A stretch of 64,000 bases of DNA. Source: Cantharellus purpuraceus. Its lineage: Eukaryota; Basidiomycota; Agaricomycetes; Cantharellales; Hydnaceae. Location of the stretch: positions 890,001 to 954,000 of the forward strand of contig JALBUN010000034.1 in the NCBI GenBank assembly GCA_025174535.1, written 5' to 3'. The notes beneath the pieces are model-generated. The model worked only from the letters and a program-made list of their open reading frames with translations, was not told where the DNA came from and ran no database searches. The position numbers were made by a program, and so were the translations under genes. Below, piece by piece: positions 11,111 to 23,220 of this stretch (position 1 is the first letter of the stretch; each line of letters starts with the position of its first letter).

Positions 11111-11717
11111 TCCATTTGTGCCAATCTCTCCTTTCTGTTGGCTGGCGAGTAAGTATCACTCCGTTTCTACGAGGCTGCGTGGATATTGACGTCTCACTAT
11201 GCCGACAGATGACCATCAATATTGGCTTCTGCGTTGAGTTGTACGCGTAAGGGGCCTGCTGTAACACCTCAGCACACTGCATAGAATGTTTTTGGCAAAA
11301 TGAGCTAATTGAATACAGTTGCTGTACGGGATCGATAGCAATAACTCATACCAGCTATTTTGATCTTCTCCTGTGTTCCACTTCTGAGATAGATCCTTGA
11401 TAACAACCATCTGCTTCGCTTTCGCCCAGGTTAGTAGATCTATAGCCCATGTGCATACTTCGTCGTTATTTCTCAGAGATTGTGCTTTCTTATTAGAGAT
11501 AGAAAGCCTGCCTGCAGCATAAGTTGTCCGCGCCAATCATTAGTTTAATGCTTGAATGGGTGCTGCGCTTAGCCTAATACATACGATACCCAATATAGAT
11601 GTGCGTAGGGTAGTTGAACGATAAAAGTAGCTCTCGGTATCAACCACGTGCCAGCGGCCCTATGAAATGCTGGGAGAGCCAGTCCGCTGGCTTCAGGAGT
11701 CGCGAATACACCTCGAA
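11111..11717. other. Intergenic, about 600 bp
   Basis: 3' flank of LSM4 and promoter region of DPH5. A minus-strand open frame (11216-11536, 106 codons) has no recognisable family and no supporting splice signals. No tRNA-like structure was seen. Confidence 0.4.
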
Positions 11718-12796
11718 ATGTTTTATATCGTTGGATTGGGTCTAAGCGACGAAAAGGATGTCACAATGAGAGGTCTTGAGGTTACCCACATTCTTTCCAT
11801 GTTTTCTTTCGCTACTAAACAAAACTTCAGGCAATCAAGCGGTCTGCTCGAGTGTACCTCGAGTCATACACTAGCATGCTAATGGTGCAAAAGGAAAGGT
11901 TGGTATGTACACCTCCAACAAATTTCATACTCTACAGATTGACATTATTTCGTAAGGAAGCTTACTATGAAAGAGAATTGATCCTTGCAGATCGTGATCT
12001 CGTTGAAACAGCCAGTGATGCCATCTTGCAAGGTGCTGCAGAGGTCGATGTATCCTTACTAGTTGTGGGTGATCCATTTGGGTAAGTGTTGTCGTCAGAA
12101 TATACAACCCTGCGCCATGTCAAAATGAAAGCGCAACCACTCACACAGATATTTTACTTCGTGCTCGTGCACTCAACATTCCCACACGTGTGATCCACAA
12201 TGCGTCCATTATGAATGCCGTGGGAGCTTGTGGCCTGCAGCTTTATAACTTTGGACAGACCGTTTCTTTGCCATTCTTCACAGAGACATGGAAGCCAGAC
12301 AGTTGGTATGACAGAGTCGCTGAGAATTCCAGGCTTGGAATGCATACGCTAGTCTTATTGGACATCAAAGTCAAGGAACAGAACGAGGAGAATTTAGCAA
12401 GGTATGATCAGAATGTTCTGGGCACATTGAAGGCTCATCAGTCGCTGCAGAGGCAGAAAGATATATGAGCCTCCACGGTACATGACCATTCCCCTGGCGG
12501 TGACACAACTTCTCGAAACGGAATCCAATCGCAAAGCTGGCGTGCTCTCGCCACACCATACCCTGGCGATCGCCCTGTCGCGTGTCGGCAGCGGCAGTGA
12601 CCAGCGAATTGTGGCAGGCAGTCTTCAAGAACTATCCGATACTGATGAGCGCGTATTTGGGGAACCACTGCATAGTTTAGTGATCGTTGGCAAACGACTT
12701 CATCACTTGGAAGTCGAATTTGCAGAAGCCTTTGCGCAAAACCATAGAACGTGGAGAGATGTCGCACGGAGGATCTACGCTTGTAATATGGATTGA
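11718..12796 (+). CDS. DPH5: Diphthine methyl ester synthase
   Basis: Five exons (11718-11780, 11831-11902, 11957-12081, 12132-12401, 12451-12796) join in phase to about 291 residues, the usual length. The SAM-dependent tetrapyrrole-methylase fold is marked by [16 protein letters not shown] at the N-terminus, [45 protein letters not shown] and [14 protein letters not shown]. The C-terminus has [17 protein letters not shown] and [16 protein letters not shown]. The enzyme methylates the modified histidine of eEF2 during diphthamide synthesis in the cytosol. All motifs are present and no frame breaks were found. The start is the ATG that opens the conserved first strand; an in-frame upstream ATG at 11667 has no family support. 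Confidence 0.95.
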
Positions 12797-12970
12797 GAAT
12801 TGGACAGTAGCATGCAACCGAGCCGGATGATCTGTATACAGCTGACATCACGCAGGACGATATCTTGAAAATCTGATAAGTTACGAATTACTGGTCCTAG
12901 AAACAGTGCAACAATTATAATCAAACTGAGCTGTGGCAGTCCGTAAGTCAAACAATACTATATCCGGGGT

Positions 12971-13871
12971 CTATCGTCCACCCTGAATGGGTTCGATGTC
13001 CTTGTCCTCGTTCATCCCCAGCCCTGCAATTGGGCTGTCCCCACAGCCACAGTCATAGGTGCCATCCAGATTCGCACAATCGAAAACAGGTTTCCCAAGA
13101 CGTTCGTTGACCTGGTTGTGCATATGGCATAACCAGAGGGCTGCAGCCATGCGAGACGATGTCTTTTAAGTAATCGCTGATCAACACCATGAAACACCAC
13201 TGCAAGATGATTGGATACACGAACTTGTGGAGGGTACTTTTTGAGCAGTGACTGGAACTCTGCCGCACATTCCCCTGGTGAAGCCAGAGTCAAGAGCACG
13301 ATCCGTGATACAGGTTAAGAAGATGCAACCAACCACAGGGATATAATCGCGCAAAGAGCTGGAAGTATGTCGAAAGCACTAGTCGCTCGTCTTCCGTCGG
13401 TTTCTGCAAGGGAAAGTATCGGTCAGTCTGTAAACTAGACGTGACAAGATGAATGGAGGACTACGTCAGGAAATCTCAGCGTCATAGTGTGTCTAGTTCA
13501 CTCCTCAGAATAGTGCCTTTTAAACTTCAGACACACTACGAGACGCACAATAATTTCCAACTTGCACGACCTAATGCTGCCCTAAGTATCATAGATAGGT
13601 TGCCAGCCATGGTCTCCACAGTCGACACATGCTCTCACTTTGCAGTCTCGTTCCCAAGTTTGCTCATAATAACTGCACCATTAACCCCCTTATACGGGAC
13701 AACATTCGCAGGACCATCGTGTATCTCTACGCCTCCCTCACCAAAAAATTGCCCGGACCAAGGGTCCTTATAGGCCAATATAGGCCGTCTCAGAACTAAG
13801 AGCGACGCTAAAAAAAAGAGAGCGATGATGAGAATGAGGAAGGATTTGGAGAATCGCGACATTGGCATCAC
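12971..13871 (-). CDS. ERV2: Membrane-anchored FAD-linked sulfhydryl oxidase (Erv2 type)
   Basis: Six exons (13871-13639, 13581-13549, 13492-13465, 13403-13334, 13274-13225, 13162-12971) join in phase to about 201 residues. An N-terminal hydrophobic anchor (FLILIIALFFLASLLVL, about residues 11-28) precedes the Erv/ALR fold: GRASWKLLHTMTLRFPD, RLYPCGECAAEF with the active-site CxxC, then YPPQTSSR, ALWLCHMHNQVNERLGKP and the FAD-binding FDCANLDGTYDCGCGD. It oxidises thiols to disulfides with O2. The membrane anchor suggests the ER enzyme Erv2 rather than mitochondrial Erv1. An alternative start lies three codons downstream (MSRFSKS). The tiny second and third exons were only visible by matching the family motif. 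Confidence 0.9.
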
Positions 13872-14533
13872 TCGTGAGGTAGTTGACCTTGACGGAGTTT
13901 CAAAATAGTCTCATGGAGGCCGCACCAATCAGACGAAATAAATGAAGAGGGACTCAAACCCATCCTTACGTAAGACGATGAAGGGTATTTTCCCTGTAGG
14001 TGAAGTCGAATAGATTTGATGTTGGAATAAGTATGTGAGCGGCACATGTTATTGGACAGTGCAGATACTAAATAGTTAGATTACTTAATTCCTCATGTGT
14101 TTGTAATCTAACCACCCCCACATCGGTGTTGCCTTAACCTCAGTTTCGCTTTCAAGAGTCTTTACAGTGTTTCCAACCACCGCTCTACAGTGCTATCAAG
14201 TCTAGCTTCCCCTCGTTCTTACTGCGCAACACACGCATAGATATCGAGAGCTTCAGGTTGCAGATCATTACAACACCTTCTCCTCAAATTAATGTCGACA
14301 ATTAGAGAAAACAGAGGGGTAGACATTTATTGTATGAGTCTAGTCAACTTCAGTATCAAATCACCAGGCACTTGTAGTCTCTAAAGGTACGTTTGCGTAC
14401 GCATGAATGGCGCCTTACAGTAAGTAGTGAGCTCATAAGTGATAAGAGGGCTATCATGGTGTTGCACGGGCTGGCCATCTGCGAAGTAAGAAATTCCGTT
14501 GAGCATGCAGTACGCGAAGAGAGGGCACAAGAA
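13872..14533. other. Intergenic, about 660 bp
   Basis: Promoter side of the minus-strand ERV2 gene and 3' flank of the asparaginyl-tRNA synthetase gene. A pyrimidine-rich tract occurs around 14100-14290. No gene or RNA was recognised; a weak tRNA B-box-like string near 13950 has no surrounding cloverleaf. Confidence 0.4.
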
Positions 14534-16698
14534 TCAGGCAGACCTGGGATACAAAGAGCAATCTCTGGAGAAGTATATCATCATTCACTGGAAGTATAAC
14601 CGGACAGCTGAGAAGACGCACCTCACTGTGTGTCTATTGGCAAGCCATGCAAGAAAACGCTAAACGGCTCTGACATCAGTAGCGGTAATCGTTTCAGGTG
14701 AGCCCATACCTCTACTCCTAATCCATAGCCACCATGTTCACATGTCCCGTACTTGCGTTGGTCCGTAAACCAATAGTAAGGGGTAGGGTCAATGCCTACT
14801 CGTTTATAACCTATCAGTAACTCTTCCATATCTGCAATCCTCATCGAGCCCCCTGAGATCTCTCCAATTAGCAGAAGCAACACGAGACAACCTCACACAT
14901 ACCAACGATTTCTCCTACATTGGGCATGAGTAAGTCACAACTTTCGGTATATACAAGACCTCCTTCGCCCGTGTCTGGCATGGCTTTCATATAGAACGCC
15001 TTCAGCTCTTTCGGGAACCCGTATAAAAAGATAGGTTGGCCAATGATATCCGTCATCTGCCGTTCCGCGGCTTCAGCAATGTCGTCTCCAAGGACATGAT
15101 CGACCATGATGGGATTTCCTTCCTTGTCTTTGACGATATCACCATCCTCATCTTCCGAAGGTCGCTTGATACCTCGGTCAACTAGCCAGGCAATTGCAGA
15201 AGTATACGACATGCGGAGGAACGGGCGCTGCGGGGGCGTGAAGTTGGGATTGAGCTGGTTGATCAGGGATGATCCAATGGGAGACTCTAGAAGACGTTGC
15301 ACACTCTCGCAAATCTTTGAAAAATATGTGAGAAAGGGATTAAGAACAGCCAGGTAGTCGAACATACAATGGCCTCAATGTGACCCATCAAATCATCGAA
15401 TGTAATGAAGGCGAGTTCACCTTCAAGGTGAGTGTACTCGCTAAGATGCCGCCGTGTGTGGCTGCAGATTACACTTAGTACACGATCAAATCAAGAAAAC
15501 AGACGCAGCTCATGCTGACCTATTTTCAGCCCTAAAACTCTCCTGGATACAGAAAACATCACCTAAAGATGGTAGACAAGTCTCGAGGTAGAGCTGAGAG
15601 CTTTGGGTTAAATATGCTGGCTGTCCATAGTAATCGAGTTTGAATAGTGTGGCTCCGCCTTCCACTGATGTTTGGACAAGACACGGTGGCGTTACCTCTA
15701 AGAGGTCGTGTGCCACAAGGGTGTCTCGGAAAGCTCGAAGAAGCAGAGAACGGAGGCGAAGGACACTGGAGGCAGTCTCACCGCGAAGAACCAGATGTCT
15801 CAAGTCCGCTTGTATGGACGCATCACTTTTCTGAAGAAAACACAGTGAATAAAACTGTTTAGAGATTACTCTTTACTTACCTCGTTCACCCTATTAGTAA
15901 ACGCGTCTGGACCACCGGGTGAGGGCCCCAATATACGCCAATAGTCTGCATTCAACTCATGGCCACCGGGAGCCGTCTTCCCTACGGGCACCTCCTGCAA
16001 TATGCCTGTCACTTCGACAGTTGCCTCTGTGCTTAGCGTCATTGCATCATAAGTCTGAGTCTACGGATAGACAAATTGTTAGCCTATGCCCTATAGGCGA
16101 ATGCCATAATCATATCAGCATTACCAAGATCCCTGATAGCACGACCTGTAAATAACCAGTTCCGTCGCGGAGGTCAATAAAGATGAGTCCCTTCTGGTCA
16201 CGCAAGCGGTGTACCCATCCGGATACACGGACACGCTTCAATCGGTGAGGTTCTAAGTTTGCAATTTTGGACTAGGGAATATTGATAGTGTTCATATTGT
16301 GAATAGTGCGTCAAGATTACCTTGACTGGATGGGGAAGAGTTGGGTCCTCCTTCAAAGTGATTTGTTTGCTCGCCTCTAGCTTCTTGCGCAAACGCTCAG
16401 CCTCATCACCTTTCTCTTGCTCCTCCTTCAATCGCTGCTCTTCTGCCTTCTTAGCTCTTTTGGCGAGTCCTTCTGCGTTCTTCTTCGCCTTTTTTAGTCC
16501 CGAAGGGGATATCTCTGCATAATTGTTTTCGGGTTTCGAGCGCATGAGGATACTGAGTGATTGTGGATGTTCATTGGCGAAGATGGCATAGGGAGCAGTC
16601 TGGTATGGGTTTTCGAGCGTCCCATTTCCAGCCGTATCAAATCCAGTAGACTCATCCACGTAGACTTTTCGCGACTCGATGGATGATGGAGTCGACAT
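14534..16698 (-). CDS. DED81: Cytosolic asparaginyl-tRNA synthetase
   Basis: Nine exons (16698-16321, 16271-16125, 16060-15881, 15830-15520, 15461-15368, 15314-14903, 14852-14710, 14659-14622, 14564-14534) join in phase to about 577 residues. The order is: a eukaryote-specific N-terminal extension with a Lys/Glu-rich coiled coil (about 65-110), an OB-fold anticodon domain ([20 protein letters not shown]) and the class II catalytic core. Core motifs visible are [12 protein letters not shown] and [13 protein letters not shown] (motif 2 region) and [13 protein letters not shown] plus [20 protein letters not shown] (motif 3). It charges tRNA-Asn for cytosolic translation. The extreme C-terminus reads DCSLYPRSA, a little shorter than the GRC-type ending I expect, but the core is complete. 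Confidence 0.93.
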
Positions 16699-16852
16699 CT
16701 TGAAGGATTATATAGTATACGGTGTATAAGTGTTGTGACGAAGATAGCAGGAGAAGTGACTCGTTGCCAGTGATTTCCTAATTTGGAATTGGCTCGAACA
16801 GGCGCGACGTGGCTCCTGAAGCTCTCCTCTTGTTGCTGCACGTAGGTATAAT
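16699..16852. promoter_or_regulatory. Shared intergenic promoter of AsnRS and sulfate permease
   Basis: Only 154 bp separate the divergent start codons of the asparaginyl-tRNA synthetase (minus) and the SulP permease (plus), so both promoters must lie here or inside the neighbouring 5' regions. An AT-rich TATATAGTATA string sits at about 16710-16720, close to the AsnRS start. No transcription-factor site can be named with confidence. Confidence 0.45.
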
Positions 16853-19800
16853 ATGACGAGCAACAGTGATACAGCTTCAACTTTGCCGTTCCGAAGGAGT
16901 ACCGTTGTCAAGCTCGACCCTGATCACTCTCGCTCGGGTTCTTCATCTATTCGGGGGCTAGACATTGCATCGGACATTGAGCATAGCGAACCCGGTGGGC
17001 CGATCCTCTTTTCTTTTGGGATAGGAGAGCGTTTATATTTCACTAGACCATGCTATCTCTACGTCTGAGCATGAATACACTACATGGGGAAAGCTGAAGC
17101 TTCGTAGCAGGTATTATTTCCCTGGTACGAAATGTTTCTCATGTTTTGCCTACACGCATGCTTATAGGCTCATTCAGCTACGAGTTGGATTCCAAACTAC
17201 TCAATTTCATTGTAAGTGCTCCCTCAATAGTGAGCCGTGTATGCTAACGCTTCTCATCATAGATTAGGAGGAGATGCATTGGCGGGTATGACAGTCGCAT
17301 GCCTCCTTGTCCCACAATGTGAGCTTGGATATAAGTATATATTTGGTATCTGAACACATGATAAGCCATATCGTACGCAACATCTTTGGCGAAACTTAGT
17401 CCCGTGGCTGGCCTGTTCTCATCGGTCATTCCCGGACTCGTCTACAGCCTCCTTGGCTCGTCTCGACAGCTTAATGTCGGTGCGCATCATCTTCACTTGC
17501 GATACTTGTCAGTTTGGAATGTAATTGTTAAGCTACATTACCTCCTAGCTCCAGAAGCAGCACTCGCTTTGCTTGTTGGGCAAGCGGTGCAGGATATATT
17601 GATCCATCCGGTAGACAATGGGGATGGCTTTGTTTCAACTTTTGGAAGAGACCATCCGGAGAAATTTGCGGCAGCGATAGCGACAATTATCACTTTTCAA
17701 GTAAGTGCGGACGAAGTCTTGGAGCATCCGACTGCTTATTAGTGTACTCATGAAATCGCAATGTAAAGGCTGGGCTGATAACATTTCTTTTGGGGATTTT
17801 CCGGCTGGGGTTCATGGATGTTATTCTAAGTCGAGCATTGCTGAGAGGTTTTATAACTGCTGTAGTGCGTCTCATCCTCTTATTCCGTGCACCTCGTTGG
17901 TCACACCATATAATCGACCTCTGCGTAGGCTGTGGTAATCCTTATGTGCTTTCATCGACGCTTAATCTATGACATCCGTCTGATTACATAAATTTTACAG
18001 TGAACAATTCATACCCATCTTCGGGCTATCGAAACTCGAAGCCTCCCCCCCTTCTGGTGAACCTCCTTATACAACCTTGGACAAAGCGATATTCCTAGTT
18101 CGATACATATTCATAGAACCACGGGCCCATTGGTTCACAGCTTTCGTTGGATTCGGGACTCTGGTTGCCCTTCTGGTTGTACGAGGAACCAAACGCATCG
18201 TTGGCAAGCGTTGGATTTGGGTCAAGTGGTTCCCTGAAGTTTTGATGGTGGTGATTCTTTCCACAGGCAAGATGATCTCTGACCCACACAAGGCTTCTTC
18301 TCACGCGTTGTCATTCAGCATTGAGTAATATCTTCGATTGGGAGAAGAAGGGCGTCGCGATCTTAGGACGGGTGAAGCCACTCACGAGCTCCTCTCTTTT
18401 TGCTTTCCCTCTGCAAAGTTTAAACTACAAGCTTTTTACACGGACTGCATCCACCGCTATGTACGTCTATTTCCTGTCCTCTCTGCTAATTCTTTGACCA
18501 TGCTCCTTTGAACTGCATTCGATCTGGTTGCTAATATAGCTTGATATCCATTATTGGTTTCCTTGACTCTATCGCGGCTGCAAAGCAGAATTCTATACGT
18601 TTTGGGCACTCTATCAGTCCAAATAGAGAGCTAGTGGCTCTTGGTAGGAACACTTCAGAACTATTAGGCCTGACCAACTGTACTAATTTTTTCAGGTGCT
18701 GGTAACCTGGTCGCATCGTTTGTTCCCAGCACACTTCCCGCATATGGGTCCATAACTCGGTACGTCGAAGTAACAGACACTTCCACCGACCGTAGTGAGA
18801 ATCTCGCTAGTGATGGTTTACCTGACGGGCTCTCATATACAGCTCTCGTCTCAACGGTGACTGCGGCGGGCGAACTCAGATGGCATCCATCATTTGCTCA
18901 TTTATAGTCCTCCTCGCAACTTTCTTTTTTCTTCCTATGCTGTATTACTTACCAAAAGCTGTCCTTTCCGCAATGTCTGTTGGATTTTTCTCCTTGTAGA
19001 GAGGATAATGCTAATATACACCCCCAAACAGCGTGTGTCTCATTGTCTGGGGTTTACTAACTGAAGCGCCCCACGATGTCATGTTCTATCTCCGGTGAGT
19101 TTACTGCTCGACCCTTCAATTCAATACGTCGCTGACAAAGACACTATTTAGTATGGGTGCTTGGATAGAATTATCTCTCATGACTTCAACGCTAGTACTC
19201 ACCCTTACCTGGAGTGTGGAGGTTGGCGTATTAGCCAGTGTCGCCTTATCTTTAATTCTCGTAGTCAAGAAGAGCTCCCAGACTCGAATGTCTATTCTCG
19301 TATGTCCAACTTACGTTTCTTTCATCTCTTGCACCAGAACGTGACATATCAAAGGGACGTATACCAAATACTGACCGATGGAAGCCAATCAATGAGAACC
19401 CTGAGGCTATTGAGCCATTGCCGGGTGTATTGATTGTACGAGTTAGAGAGAGCCTTGATTTCGGTGGGTAGTGCTATGGAATTCAACGTTTTTATCCCAA
19501 ACCTGATGAATCGCGATGAAGCTAACAGCGCTCAAATGAAAGGTAATGGATAAAATTTTGAGCATGTGCGCCCCCTCACACTTGTTTGTAGAACGGTTGC
19601 GACGACTTGAGCTTTACGGGGTGGAGCACAAACACCCCTCCGAAGCTCCGACCCGGGCGCATGCTCAGTTATTGGTGTTCCATTTAGCAGATATGGAGAC
19701 CTGTGACACGGCGTGAGTCATTTCGCGTGGATGTTACGTGTAGTAGATTGATAATTATTGTCTTTAAAGCGCAACGCAAATATTCTATGAGCTGCTTGAG

Positions 19801-20022
19801 GCTTACAAGGTATGTGTACAGACTTTCCATGCCCCTCTATAACCAATTTTATATCGTCATCAGGGCCGAGGTGTCGGTGTGTTTATAACACACCTGAGAG
19901 CGAGGCCCCGGGCATTGTTTGAGAAGGCAGGCGTGATCGACTTGATCGGTGAGGATGCGATTTTCGAGAACGTTGCGTCTGCTATGCAGCACATTCAGAT
20001 CGTTGAATTGGAACACAACTGA
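16853..20022 (+). CDS. SulP-family sulfate permease with STAS domain
   Basis: About twenty short exons can be chained in phase from ATG 16853 to TGA 20022. After a polar N-terminus comes TSWIPNYSISLLGGDALAGMTVAC, then AKLSPVAGLFSSVIPGLVYSLLGSSRQLNVAPEAALALLVGQ, the sulfate-transporter signature region. Several membrane helices follow (GLITFLLGIFRLGFMDVILSRALLRGFITAV; PEVLMVVILST). The C-terminal STAS domain includes VLIVRVRESLDF, RLRRLELYGVEHKHPSEAP, LLVFHLADMETCD and GVGVFITHLRARPRALFEKAGVIDLIG. These proteins move sulfate or related anions across the plasma or vacuolar membrane; the substrate is inferred. One intron (18267-18318) appears to be GC-AG. The last exon ends close before the repeat block but is intact. 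Confidence 0.9.
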
Positions 20023-20246
20023 GGTGACATTTGTTGCTGACGTCTACACTTTGCTCTCCTTGCATAGGTACATAGACTACAGTTTTGTACAGTGCCTCAC
20101 AAAAGACTTGACCACTGATACTGGCCAATTTTACATGTTGCTATGAAACCATACTCCAACATTCTGACTTCACTTCCACCTCAACTTCCATGTTCCAATA
20201 TTTTGTCAAGATTGCCCTCTCAGTCAGCAAATGTAATTGGAAGGAC

Positions 20247-21660
20247 TGTTTTGGAACCCACAAAATTATGGTGTTAGGGCAAACTCTAAATCACCACAAT
20301 TCCATGAATGAACAGCTAAGAAGAATATCAAACCCTGCTGCAGCACAACTCCAGAAACAATTTAACGTTTCTACTTTGGTTACAATCCTTTGTATTGGTC
20401 AATGCAGACTATACGCAGAAAAGTAATACATTTCTTAGCAGCAAGAAATGAATAAGACTTCCAGAGTCTAGAGTTCACGGACGCTTAGGGGTCCAGATAT
20501 TCCAAAAAGAGGGGAATGCACTTAGAGGCTAAAGGAAGTAGGTGGATGAATCCAACCATCCAACCAGTGGCACTCAGAAGTGGGTAACAGCGATATGTGA
20601 AGTAGTCTAGCAACTGCTTCACATGAGTTCAAGCTTCTAATGCTCTGCAAAGGCAGTACACACTAGTAACTTAAACAAGAGCACTAATGGCAGGACTATC
20701 AACAGCAATCTCACCCTGTAGATTCGTAGTCACATGAGGCAGATACTACACTCACGCCCAAAGCAGGAATATCACTACTTCGAGTGCAATCAAGTACAGT
20801 TACACACAACTGTAAAAGATTCTTGAACTGGTAATCAACAGTTACTGAGATAGAGGATGACACTGTATGTCACTCTAGTCACACTGGTGTGCAGAAGATG
20901 GGTAGAATAGGTTGAATATGTTACTATTTCAGAGGCAGAATGACCTCCTTATATATTGTATTTACAGGGGCTGGCTAATGGTTCTGGAATATTCTACCTA
21001 TTAATAGATGGAAACTACTGGAAGGTTGTGGAAGGTGGAAGAAAGGGGTAGAATATTCCAAGCCAATCACAGGTTCTGATCACTGCGTTAACACTGATCA
21101 GGAGCTGAATAATGGTTCTGGAAAGTTCTATCTAATAATAGAAGGAAACAGCTAGAATGTTATGGAAAGGGGTAGAATATTCCAAGGCAATCACCTGATC
21201 TGATCCCTGAATTAGGCACTGATCAAGCAAAAAGAAGGGTATCCACCCTGTTTTCTGCACTGGTTTGGACAGCCATGGATAGCCACATCTCAGGTGATGA
21301 TCTCCATGGAAAATAGTGCCCTGAGAGGCTGTGGTTGTGAAGTTAGAGAATATTTATTGATCAGAGACATCTGAGCTTGAATTCAGGCTGAATGCCTGGT
21401 CCAAAGGGGGAGAGCTGGCTGTGTGAAGGTTTGTGGGTGCCTATGGGTCCACAACTGTAGCACAGCAGAAATAAATCATTCTGGGCCAAGTTCTGCACGG
21501 AATATTCCTGAAAAAATATGGAAAAATAGAGAATATTTGAATAAGTCCATTCCAGGTACAAGCATCAAATATATGCTGATATTTAGGAATGGAAAAGCAA
21601 AGTATAGCACATTGGTGCTGCATAAATAGGATTTGATAGGGAAAAGGTGGTTCCCATACA
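20247..21660 (-). repeat. LTR copy A of a retroelement, minus orientation
   Basis: Read on the minus strand this 1.41 kb unit begins TGTATGGGAACC and ends GGGTTCCAAAACA, the same termini as copy B at 21782-23215. The two are near-identical over their length but inverted. TG...CA ends and short imperfect terminal inverted repeats are typical of LTRs. A TATATAAGG-type promoter motif lies inside. The flanks (AGGAC on the left, TAATC on the right) do not form a target duplication, so this copy was either rearranged or lost a flank. No coding capacity was recognised; short open frames reflect the repeat. Confidence 0.75.
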
Positions 21661-21781
21661 TAATCCACTTGGGAATATCATTGGGCAATTTACAGCTGAT
21701 CAGGTAGATGATGAGTTAATCGCATCCTCTCCCACTGGGATGCAACCATCGCTCCTCATCACCGATATGGATTCTAGAATA
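21661..21781. other. 121-bp spacer between inverted LTRs
   Basis: A unique stretch separating the two inverted LTR arms. Its last five bases, GAATA (21777-21781), are the left half of the target-site duplication of copy B. It shows no primer-binding-site-like sequence complementary to a tRNA 3' end that I can recognise. Confidence 0.6.
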
Positions 21782-23215
21782 TGTATGGGAACCACCTTTT
21801 CCCTATCAAATTCCATTTATGCAGCACCAATGTGCTATTCTTTGCTTTTCCATTCCTAAATATCCGCATATATTTGATGCTTGTACCTGGAATGGACTTA
21901 TTCAAATATTCTCTATTTTTCCATATTTTTTCGGGAATATTCCATGCAGAACTCAGCTCAGAATCATTTATTTCTGCTGTGCTACAGTTGTGGACCCATA
22001 GGCGCCCACAAACCTTCGCGCAGCCGGCTCTCCCCTTTTGGACCAGGCATTTGGCCTGAATTCAAGCTCAGATGTCTCTGATCAATAAATATTCTGTAAC
22101 TTAACAACCACAGCCTCTCAGGGCACTATTTTCCGTGGAGATCATCACATGACATGTGGCTATCCATGGCTGTGCAAACCAGTGCAGAAAACAGGGTGGA
22201 CACCCTTCTTTTTGCCTGATCAGTGCCTAGCTCAGGGATCAGATCAGCTGATGGGTGATCAAATCAGGTGATTGCCTTGGAATATTCTACCCCTTTCCAT
22301 AACATTCTAGCTGTTTCCTTCTATTATTAGATAGAACTTTCCAGAACCATTATTCAGCTCCTGATCAGTGTTAGTGCTGTGATCAGATCCTGTGATTGGC
22401 TTGGAATATTCTACCCCTTTCTTCCACCTTCCACAACCTTCCAGTAGTTTCCATCTATTAATAGGTAGAATATTCCAGAAGCATTAGTCAGCCCCTGTAA
22501 ATACAATATATAAGGAGGCCATTCTGCCTCTGAAAGAATAACATATCATCATATTCTACCCATCTTCTGCACACCAGTGTGACTAGAGTGACATACAGTG
22601 TCATCCTCTATCTCAGTAACTGTTGATTACCAGTTCAAGGATCTTTTACAGTTGTGTGTAACTGTACTTGATTGCACTCAAAGTAGTGATATTCCTGCTT
22701 TGGGCGTGAGTGTAGTATCTGCCTCACGTGACTATGAATCTACAGGGTGAGATTGTCTGTCGATAGTCCTGCCATTAGTGCTCTTGTTTAAGTAACTAGT
22801 GTGTACTGCCTTTGCAGAGCATTAGAAGCTTGAACTCGTGTGAAGCAGTTGCTAGACTACTTCACACATCGCTGTTACCCGCTTCTGAGTGCCACTGGTT
22901 GGACGGTTGGATTCATCCACCTACTTCCTTTAGCCTCTAAGTGCATTCCCCTCTTTTTGGAATATCTGGACCCCTAAGCGTCCGTGAACTCTAGACTCTG
23001 GAAGTCTTATTCATTTCTTGCTGCTAAGAAACGTATTACCTTTCTGCGTATAGTCTGCATTGACCAATACAAAGGATTGTAACCAAAGTAGAAACGTTAA
23101 ATTGTTTCTGGAGTTGTGCTGCAGCAGGGTTTGATATTCTTCTCAGCTGTTCATTCACGGAATTGTGGTGATTTAGAGTTTGCCCTAACACCATAATTTT
23201 GCGGGTTCCAAAACA
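21782..23215 (+). repeat. Solo LTR copy B with 5-bp target duplication
   Basis: A 1.43 kb unit starting TGTATGGGAACC and ending GGGTTCCAAAACA, flanked on both sides by GAATA (21777-21781 and 23216-23220). A 5-bp duplication and TG...CA ends are the hallmark of LTR-retrotransposon integration, so this looks like a solo LTR or a non-autonomous element. A TATATAAGG motif at about 22507 could be the U3 promoter. It is the inverted partner of copy A, and its 3' ~300 bp reappear at 25229-25530. Confidence 0.82.
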
Positions 23216-23220
23216 GAATA

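Noticed and set aside
13940..13965. tRNA B-box-like string
   Set aside because: No A box or foldable cloverleaf around it on either strand.
20247..23215. Whole palindrome as a single DNA transposon with long terminal inverted repeats
   Set aside because: The 5-bp duplication flanks only copy B, and each arm has its own TG...CA ends, which fits two LTRs better than one inverted-repeat element.
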